This document shows positions 40,755 through 46,601 of a DNA stretch of 46,601 bases, piece after piece; position 1 is the stretch's first letter, and each line of letters begins with the position of its first letter. A model generated the notes under the pieces. The model saw only the letters and a list, made by a program, of their open reading frames with translations, was not told the origin of the DNA and did not search any database. The DNA comes from Burkholderiales bacterium (GTDB lineage: Bacteria > Pseudomonadota > Gammaproteobacteria > Burkholderiales > SG8-39), in the NCBI GenBank assembly GCA_014860355.1, contig JACZJV010000028.1:1-46601 (forward strand), given 5' to 3'. The position numbers were made by a program, and so were the translations under genes.

Positions 40755-42332
40755 TTATTTGCGGAACATTTCCAGCATGCGCTGGGTGACGGCGAAACCG
40801 CCGAACATGTTGACTGCGGTAAGCGCGATGCCCACCCAGGCCAACCAGTGGATCCAGGACTCAGGGCGCGCCACAGCACCGCCCATGATCGGCGGTGCGA
40901 TCTGCACCAAAGCGCCGATGGCGATAATGCTGCTGATCGCATTGGTGACGCTCATCAACGGCGTATGCAGGGCGGGCGTGACGTTCCACACCACCATGTA
41001 ACCGACAAATACTGCCAGCACGAACACGGTGAAGTGGCCGAGGAAGGCCGCCGGCGCGTTCGCGCCGACGAACCAGAACGCCAGCGCAGCGATCCCGAAC
41101 ATGACCGCGGTGCGCGTGGCGGATGCCGGCGCGCTCGCCTCGCCGTGCTTGGGCGCCTTTGCCGGCATCGCGGGCTTGGCTGCCGGCGGGGCCGGCAGCT
41201 TGAGTGGAGGTGGTGGCCAGGTGATGGCACCCTCCTTGACGACGGTCAGGCCGCGAATGGCATCGTCTTCCATGTTGACGTTGATGACCCCGTCCTTGGT
41301 CTTGCACAATTCCTCGGTGAGGCGGAACAGGTTGGTCGCGTACAGCGTCGAGGACTGCTTCGCCAGCCGGCTCGCCAGATCGGTATAGCCCACGATGGTG
41401 ACGCCGTGTTTGACCACAGATTTACCCGGCTCGGTCAGTTCGCAGTTGCCGCCCCGTTCGGCCGCCATGTCGACGATGACACTGCCCGGTTTCATGCTTT
41501 TCACCATCTCGGCAGTAATCAGCCTGGGCGCCGGCTTGCCGGGGATCAGCGCTGTGGTGATGATGATGTCGACTTCCCTCGCCTGCTTGGCGTACATCTC
41601 GCGCTGCGCCTGCTGAAAGCCCTCGCTCATCACCTTGGCATAGCCGCCGCCGCCACCGCCTTCTTCCTCAAAATCGACCTTCACAAACTCGCCGCCCAGC
41701 GACACCACCTGGTCGGCCACTTCGGCACGGGTGTCGTTGGCGCGCACGATGGCGCCCAGGCTGGCGGCGGTACCGATAGCAGCCAGGCCGGCGACGCCGG
41801 CACCTGCGATAAAGACCTTGGCCGGCTGCACCTTGCCTGCGGCGGTGATCTGGCCGTTGAAAAAGCGGCCGAAGGCGTTGGCAGCTTCGATCACGGCGCG
41901 GTAGCCGGCGACACCGGCCTGGGAGGTCAGCGCGTCCATCTTCTGGGCGCGCGAGAGCATGCGCGGCAGTGCGTCGATGGCGAGCACGGTGACCTTGCGT
42001 GCGGCGAGCTGCTGCATCAGTTCGGGGTTCTGCGCCGGCCAGATGAAGGTGATCAGGGTCTGGCCCTCGTGCATCAGGCCGGCTTCTTCGGCGGTCGGTA
42101 CGCATACCTTGAAGACGATGTCGGATTCCGCCCACAGTTTGGCTGCGCCCTCGACGATCTGCGCACCCGCGGCGCGGTAGCTCTCATCGCTGCAGTTCGC
42201 CGGATCCCCGGCGCCGGATTCGACCTTGACCGAGAAACCGAGTTTGATGAGCTTTTCTACGACTTCGGGCACGGTGGCAACACGCTTTTCACCGGCTGCC
42301 GTTTCTTTTGGAACGCCTATGACCTGAGGCAT
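40755..42332 (-). CDS. pntA: PntA, NAD(P) transhydrogenase alpha subunit (fused form)
   Basis: A 525-residue protein combining the NAD(H)-binding domain I with the alpha membrane part. The Rossmann motif is FIAGAGVAGLAAIGTAASLGAIVRANDTR (Asn where many have Phe in RAFDTR), followed by GYAKVMSEGFQ and VDIIITTALIPGKPAPRLI. A Pro/Ala/Lys-rich linker (about 375-420) leads to four helices ending FGGFAVTQRMLEMFRK, as in E. coli PntA (510). An FNR/ANR box lies about 200 bp upstream in its promoter region. Confidence 0.96.
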   Translation of the reverse strand: MPQVIGVPKETAAGEKRVATVPEVVEKLIKLGFSVKVESGAGDPANCSDESYRAAGAQIVEGAAKLWAESDIVFKVCVPTAEEAGLMHEGQTLITFIWPAQNPELMQQLAARKVTVLAIDALPRMLSRAQKMDALTSQAGVAGYRAVIEAANAFGRFFNGQITAAGKVQPAKVFIAGAGVAGLAAIGTAASLGAIVRANDTRAEVADQVVSLGGEFVKVDFEEEGGGGGGYAKVMSEGFQQAQREMYAKQAREVDIIITTALIPGKPAPRLITAEMVKSMKPGSVIVDMAAERGGNCELTEPGKSVVKHGVTIVGYTDLASRLAKQSSTLYATNLFRLTEELCKTKDGVINVNMEDDAIRGLTVVKEGAITWPPPPLKLPAPPAAKPAMPAKAPKHGEASAPASATRTAVMFGIAALAFWFVGANAPAAFLGHFTVFVLAVFVGYMVVWNVTPALHTPLMSVTNAISSIIAIGALVQIAPPIMGGAVARPESWIHWLAWVGIALTAVNMFGGFAVTQRMLEMFRK

Positions 42333-42496
42333 GAATCCCCCCTGTTGATTCTCAATGTTACGAATTGATGCTGCTGTTTCGTCCGTCTCTTCCGTACTCC
42401 GATGCGCCGATCAGCGCAGCGATTTTTTCAAGTGGAGTGCGCAACCGGAGTGTGTGTTTCTGGATGCCTGATGCGGCTGCGGGCCGAGACCTGCGT

Positions 42497-42538
42497 ACTG
42501 TACTTTTACCCGCGAAATCTAGTTTGATGTAGATCAAA
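42497..42538 (-). promoter_or_regulatory. FNR/ANR box and -10 for pntA
   Basis: TTTGATGTAGATCAAA at 42523-42538 contains a perfect FNR/ANR palindrome, TTGAT-N4-ATCAA. On the minus strand TACAGT at 42502-42497 is a plausible -10 (4/6 to TATAAT). A start site near 42490 would put the box centre at about -41, the class II activator position. The resulting leader to pntA would be roughly 155 nt. Confidence 0.7.
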
Positions 42539-42557
42539 CATCAGTCATACCTCCACT

Positions 42558-44036
42558 CTACGCACCTCGACGCAGTAGCGGAAACGCCGCGCGTTCGATC
42601 AGCTCGAAACTAGCCTGGATTATAAGGGCCAATGCCGCAGCCGGAATGGCGCCGGCGAGCAGCGTCGTGTTGTCGTTCAATGCCAGACCCTGCACGATGC
42701 GCTCGCCGTAGCCGCCTGCGCCGATGAACGCGGCGATGGTTGCGGTACCGACGCCGATCACCGCTGAAGTCTTTATGCCGGCGAGTATCGAGGGCGCCGC
42801 CAGCGGCAGTTCGATCAACAGCAATCGATCCGCGGGCGCGAGGCCGAGGGCCATTGCCGCTTCGCGCATGCCCCGCCCGACGCCTTGCATGCCGGCATGG
42901 GTATTGCGCGCGATGGGCAGGAGCATATACAGAAACAGCGCGATCAGCGCCGGCGCCGTGCCTATGCTGCCGAGCAGCGGAATCAGAAACGCGAGCAGCG
43001 CAAGCGATGGTATGGTCTGGATCACGCCGACTGCCCCGAGTATGGGCTGGGCAGCGACTTCGATTCTGGCGGCAAGCACACCCAGGGGCACCGCGACGAC
43101 GATGCCCGCGGCGAGAGACGCGAACACCAGCAGCAGGTGCTCGCGCGTGAGGCGCCAGAAATTCCCGCCGAACAGCGCGGCGATAAAACTGCGCGCGGGC
43201 GCCGCGCGGGCGCCGCTGCCGGCGAGGAAGGCCTTCGCCGTTTCGGCAAAACCTTTGTGCTCGAGTTCGGCGGCGGCGTTTAGCCGGATCATCTGCTGCT
43301 CGCTGATGCGGCCCTCCAGTTGCTGCAATGCCTTCCATGCCTGCGGCAGGCGCTGCGGCAGGTCGAGCCGGTACACGAGGACCGCATCGTAGCGCGGGAA
43401 CACGCCGCGGTCGTCTTCGAGCAAGCGCAGTCCGTAGCGTTCGATCTTGGCGTCGGTCGAGTAGATGTCCATCACATCGATCTGTCGGGCAGCGATGGCC
43501 TCGTAAGCGAGCCCGTGCTCCAGCCCCACGGGCGTCTGCGGCAACGCATACCCGCTCTTGAGCGCGGCCCACCCGTCCGAGCGCGCAATGAATTCCTGCG
43601 ACAGGCCGAGCTTCAGATCGGGATGGCGCGCCAGATCGGACAGCTTGCCTAGCGACAGGCGTTCGGCCTGTTGTTCGAGCATGGCCAGTGCATAGGTGTT
43701 GTTGAATCCCAGGCGCACCGCCACCCCCAGACCCTCGGGTGCGAGCCCGCGCTTGAGATCGTCCAGCGTGAACGCGCCTTCGAGTTTGAGGATTTCGCGC
43801 GCGATGGTGCCGGTGTACTCCGGGTAGAGGTCGATCGAACCGGCCTTGAGCGCCGCGTATACGATCCCGGTGTTGCCCAGTCCCGGCCGGTGCTCGGCGC
43901 CGCCGGGCACGCTCTGCGCGATGATTTCGCCGAGGATATAGGACTCGGTGAAGCGCTTGGAGCCGACGCGCATAATTTCGTCGCCCATGGCCGTGTTTGC
44001 CACGACGAGCAGCAAGCCGAGCAGCAGCGTCTTCAC
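42558..44036 (-). CDS. Osmoprotectant ABC transporter binding-protein/permease fusion
   Basis: A 492-residue fusion. The signal peptide (VKTLLLGLLLVVANTAMG) leads to a quaternary-amine binding domain (about 20-285) with GSKRFTESYILGEIIAQ, LKAGSIDLYPEYTGTI, FNNTYALAM and DVMDIYSTDAKI, the OpuCC/ProX/YehZ type. A six-helix OpuC-like permease follows (about 295-490), with IPSLALLAFLIPLLG, REAAMALGL and TIAAFIGAGGYG. Predicted role: uptake of glycine betaine or similar. GTG 44036 overlaps the stop of the upstream exporter gene (GTGA). The required importer ATPase is not adjacent. Confidence 0.9.
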   Translation of the reverse strand: MKTLLLGLLLVVANTAMGDEIMRVGSKRFTESYILGEIIAQSVPGGAEHRPGLGNTGIVYAALKAGSIDLYPEYTGTIAREILKLEGAFTLDDLKRGLAPEGLGVAVRLGFNNTYALAMLEQQAERLSLGKLSDLARHPDLKLGLSQEFIARSDGWAALKSGYALPQTPVGLEHGLAYEAIAARQIDVMDIYSTDAKIERYGLRLLEDDRGVFPRYDAVLVYRLDLPQRLPQAWKALQQLEGRISEQQMIRLNAAAELEHKGFAETAKAFLAGSGARAAPARSFIAALFGGNFWRLTREHLLLVFASLAAGIVVAVPLGVLAARIEVAAQPILGAVGVIQTIPSLALLAFLIPLLGSIGTAPALIALFLYMLLPIARNTHAGMQGVGRGMREAAMALGLAPADRLLLIELPLAAPSILAGIKTSAVIGVGTATIAAFIGAGGYGERIVQGLALNDNTTLLAGAIPAAALALIIQASFELIERAAFPLLRRGA

Positions 44037-45853
44037 TGGCTCGCCGCTGCCGCGACCGCCGCGCCGCCGAGGAACTGCAGCGCCGCCAGCCTTGCGTACA
44101 GGCCTTTTTCGCGCACCAGCTGCTCGTGCGTGCCGGTGGCGATGATGCGGCCCTCGTCCATCACCACGATGCGCTCGGCGTTCTGTACCGTCGCCAGGCG
44201 GTGCGCGACGACGAGCGTGGTGCGGTTGCGCATCAGCCGCGCCAGGGCCATCTGCACAAAATGTTCGCTTGCTGCATCGAGGGAACTCGTCGCCTCGTCG
44301 AGCAAGAGCACCGCGCGATCCGCCAGCAGCGCGCGTGCAATCGACAGCCGCTGGCGCTGGCCGCCCGAGAGGCGCACGCCGCGCTCGCCGAGGAAGGTGT
44401 CCATCGCCTCGGGCAGGCGCTCGATGAACTCGCTCGCATAGGCTGCGGCGCACGCATTCTCGACCTCGATGTCGCTCGCGCCAGGTCGGCCGTAGCGCAC
44501 GTTCTCGCGCACCGAAGCGGCGAAGATCACCGGGTCCTGCGGCACCAGCGCGAGTCGGCTGCGCAGCTCGCGCGGATCGGCGTTGCGCACTTCGATTCCG
44601 TCCAGGCTGATCGTGCCCGCATCGGCATCGTAATAGCGCAGCAGCAGTTGCAGCACAGTCGACTTTCCCGCGCCCGAGGGGCCCACCAGCGCCACCGTCT
44701 CGCCCGGTTTCACTTCCAGCGAAAAATCCACGAGCGCCGGCGCATCCGGGCGCGAGGGGTAGTGAAAGCTGACCCTGTCGAAGCGCACTTCGCCGATTTT
44801 TCGATCCGGCTGCGGCTCGGGCAGGGGCTGCGGGATCAAAGGCGCGCGAATCTGCGGCTCGGTGGCGAGCAGTTCCATCAGGCGCTCGGTGGCGCCGGCG
44901 GCGCGCTGCAAGTCGCCGATCACTTCGGACACGGCGCCGAACGCGCCGGCAACCAGCACCGCATAGAACACGAAAGCCGACAGTTCGCCCGCGCTGATGC
45001 GCCCGGCTAGCACGTCGTGTCCGCCGATCCAGAGGATCACCCCCACCGCGCCGAAAGCGAGCAGCATCACCAGCGCGATCAAGAGCGCGCGCTGGCGGAT
45101 GCGCTCGGCCGCCGTGGCGAACGCCTGTTCCACGCGCTCGCCGAAGCGCGCGCGGTCCTCGTCTTCGTGGCCATAGGACTGCACGGTGCGGATTTCGTGC
45201 AGCGCCTCGTCGATGTAGATGCTGACGTCGGCCACGCGCGCCTGGCTCGCGCGCGACAGCGCGCGCACGCGCCGCCCGTAGAGCAGGATGGGCGCGATCA
45301 CCAGCGGCACGCCCAGCAGCACCAGCGCGGTGAGCTTGGGGCTGGTGACGATGAGCATCACCAGGCTGCCCGCCATGATCAGGGTGTTCCGGAGCGCGAA
45401 CGAGGCGCTCGATCCGATCACGACTTCCAGGAGCGACGTGTCGTTGGTCAGTCGCGAGATGACCTCGCCCGTGCGCGTGACCTCGAAAAAACCCGGCGAC
45501 AGATCGAGCAGATGGCCGAACACCGCGCGGCGGATGTCGGCCGAAACGCGCTCGCCGATCCAGGAGACGAAGTAGAAACGTGTATAAGTGGCGATCGCCA
45601 TGACCACGATCACGCCGAGCAGCGCGACGAGCGCCGAGTCGAGCAGCGCCGCATCGCCGCTCGCAAACCCGCGGTCGATGACGCGGCGCAGCCCCTGTCC
45701 GAGCACCAGCACGCAAGCTGCGGCGACCACCAGCGCCACCATCGCGAACGCGACCTGCCGGCGGTAGGGCGCGAGAAAACCGAGTATGCGCGCGAGCTGG
45801 CGGATGTCGCGGTTCGGCGGTCTGTCCGGGATACTGTCCCTGAGCCGTGCCAC
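44033..45853 (-). CDS. ABC exporter, fused membrane and ATPase domains (MsbA-like)
   Basis: A 606-residue half-transporter. The type-I exporter membrane domain (about 30-320) has six helices and coupling segments such as SPGFFEVTRTGEVISRLTNDTSLLEVVIG. The ATPase domain (about 355-590) carries Walker A VGPSGAGKST, Q-loop VPQDPVIFAAS, signature [16 protein letters not shown], Walker B VLLLDEATSSLD and switch VVAHRLAT. It should act as a homodimer exporting lipid, peptide or drug-like molecules. It lies 1 bp downstream of glcF and overlaps the osmoprotectant transporter gene. Confidence 0.92.
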   Translation of the reverse strand: MARLRDSIPDRPPNRDIRQLARILGFLAPYRRQVAFAMVALVVAAACVLVLGQGLRRVIDRGFASGDAALLDSALVALLGVIVVMAIATYTRFYFVSWIGERVSADIRRAVFGHLLDLSPGFFEVTRTGEVISRLTNDTSLLEVVIGSSASFALRNTLIMAGSLVMLIVTSPKLTALVLLGVPLVIAPILLYGRRVRALSRASQARVADVSIYIDEALHEIRTVQSYGHEDEDRARFGERVEQAFATAAERIRQRALLIALVMLLAFGAVGVILWIGGHDVLAGRISAGELSAFVFYAVLVAGAFGAVSEVIGDLQRAAGATERLMELLATEPQIRAPLIPQPLPEPQPDRKIGEVRFDRVSFHYPSRPDAPALVDFSLEVKPGETVALVGPSGAGKSTVLQLLLRYYDADAGTISLDGIEVRNADPRELRSRLALVPQDPVIFAASVRENVRYGRPGASDIEVENACAAAYASEFIERLPEAMDTFLGERGVRLSGGQRQRLSIARALLADRAVLLLDEATSSLDAASEHFVQMALARLMRNRTTLVVAHRLATVQNAERIVVMDEGRIIATGTHEQLVREKGLYARLAALQFLGGAAVAAAASQ

Positions 45854-45854
45854 G

Positions 45855-46601
45855 CTAAACGCCGGCCAGACGCCGCTCCAGCGCTACGATCCAGTGCTCC
45901 ATCGGCAGCGCGCTGCCGCTTTGCAGATGGCTCAAGCAGCCGATGTTGGCGCTGACTATGGCCTGCGGCGAACCAGCGTGCAGGGCCGCCAGCTTGTTCG
46001 CTTTCAATCTGGCTGCCAGTTCCGGCTGCAGGATGGAGTAGGTCCCGGCGGAACCGCAGCACAGATGGCTGTCCGCGACCGGCGTCAGTTCGAACCCCGC
46101 AGCGCCGAGTATGCTCTGGACCAGACCGGTGATCTTCTGGCCGTGCTGCAGGGTACAGGGCAGTTGCAAGGCCAGTTTCGAATTTTCCGCGCGCGGCGCT
46201 GTCCGCGCGAGCAGCGGCTTCAGCTTCTCCAGCTCGGCCGCGATCACCTCGGACAGGTCGCGGGTCAGCGCGCTGATCTTTTCCGCCTTGGCGGCATAGG
46301 CGGGATCGTGCGCGAGCAGATGGCCGTATTCCTTCACCGTCACGCCGCAGCCGCTGGCACTCATCACGATCGCTTCCACGCCCTCCTGAGCCGCTTCGAC
46401 ATAGGGCCACCAGGCATCGATCAATGCGCGCATGTCATCCAGCCCGTCTGCCTGCGCATTCAGATGAAAGCGCACCGCGCCGCAACAGCCCGCCGCCGGC
46501 GCTTCGATCAGCGAAATCCCCAGCTGGTCGAGCACGCGCGCGCTCGCCGCGTTGACCTCCGGCGCCAGCGCCGGCTGCACGCAGCCGGCGAGCACCAGCA
46601 T
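45855..46601 (-). CDS. glcF: GlcF, glycolate oxidase iron-sulfur subunit (C-terminal part)
   Basis: The gene enters from the right edge; 248 codons of its 3' portion are visible, and the first in-window residue is not a true start. Two CCG domains are present: LVLAGCVQPALAPEVNAAS with APAAGCCGAVRFHL, and ALQLPCTLQHGQKI with LCCGSAGTYSILQPELA, ending IGCLSHLQSGSALPMEHWIVALER. The 4Fe-4S ferredoxin-like N-terminus would lie outside the window. GlcDEF oxidises glycolate to glyoxylate at the membrane. Confidence 0.94.
   Translation of the reverse strand: MLVLAGCVQPALAPEVNAASARVLDQLGISLIEAPAAGCCGAVRFHLNAQADGLDDMRALIDAWWPYVEAAQEGVEAIVMSASGCGVTVKEYGHLLAHDPAYAAKAEKISALTRDLSEVIAAELEKLKPLLARTAPRAENSKLALQLPCTLQHGQKITGLVQSILGAAGFELTPVADSHLCCGSAGTYSILQPELAARLKANKLAALHAGSPQAIVSANIGCLSHLQSGSALPMEHWIVALERRLAGV

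Noticed and set aside
40584-42368. A 594-codon plus-strand frame opposite pntA
   Set aside because: It is the antisense shadow of pntA, with the Arg/His/Gln-rich composition typical of GC-rich shadows and no recognisable domain.
42558-45716. A single 1052-codon open frame on the minus strand
   Set aside because: Only the last 492 codons (from GTG 44036) look like a protein. The upstream two thirds is an Arg/Ala-rich shadow of the ABC exporter gene in another frame.

Overview
The window is a 46.6 kb piece of a GC-rich bacterial chromosome. Gene content and protein style point to a betaproteobacterium able to oxidise reduced sulfur: a sox cluster, Ugp-type glycerol-3-phosphate uptake, two TRAP transport systems, an Mrp-type antiporter, PntAB and glycolate oxidase. 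Genus cannot be fixed from the sequence. No rRNA, tRNA, CRISPR array, insertion sequence or prophage gene was recognised. Most of the window looks like ordinary, tightly packed chromosome; the one visibly AT-richer, scarred stretch is at about 5.4-6.0 kb.

Left part (0-11.4 kb), sulfur theme. A DsrE-like lipoprotein precedes soxY-soxZ-soxA-soxX-soxB, the periplasmic thiosulfate-oxidising set without soxCD. After soxB lies a deletion remnant of a metallo-beta-lactamase-fold gene and a small zinc-ribbon protein. On the other strand are a bacteriohemerythrin, a small sirohydrochlorin-chelatase-like protein and an MFS permease. Then come two paralogous thiol dioxygenases (3-mercaptopropionate/cysteine dioxygenase family) that bracket a DUF1615-type lipoprotein and a Rho_N-domain small protein. 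The second paralog differs at active-site positions.

Middle (11.7-27.1 kb), uptake and catabolism. ugpBAEC is a complete ABC importer with a strong terminator inside the operon. On the minus strand follows an apparent operon: TAXI-type TRAP receptor, fused TRAP permease, FAD-linked D-2-hydroxyacid dehydrogenase and a LarA-like racemase-domain protein with an in-frame stop 60 codons before its natural end. This reads as a hydroxyacid uptake and oxidation module. Divergent from it is a DctP-type TRAP system (receptor, strong terminator, DctQ, DctM) with an amidase and a small membrane protein.

Right part (27.1-46.6 kb), ion and redox homeostasis. A ten-gene minus-strand Mrp-type antiporter operon (E-F-G-DUF4040-B-C-D-D-small-D) has three NuoL/M/N-like subunits and no full-length MrpA. 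Next are a Bax-inhibitor-1/YccA membrane protein, a TerC-UspA fusion carrying an in-frame internal ribosome binding site, an NhaR-type LysR regulator divergent from a hibernation-factor-like protein across a palindrome, a CaCA Na+/Ca2+ exchanger, and pntA-pntB behind a perfect FNR/ANR box. The window ends with an osmoprotectant binding-protein/permease fusion translationally coupled to an MsbA-type exporter, and the C-terminal part of glcF.
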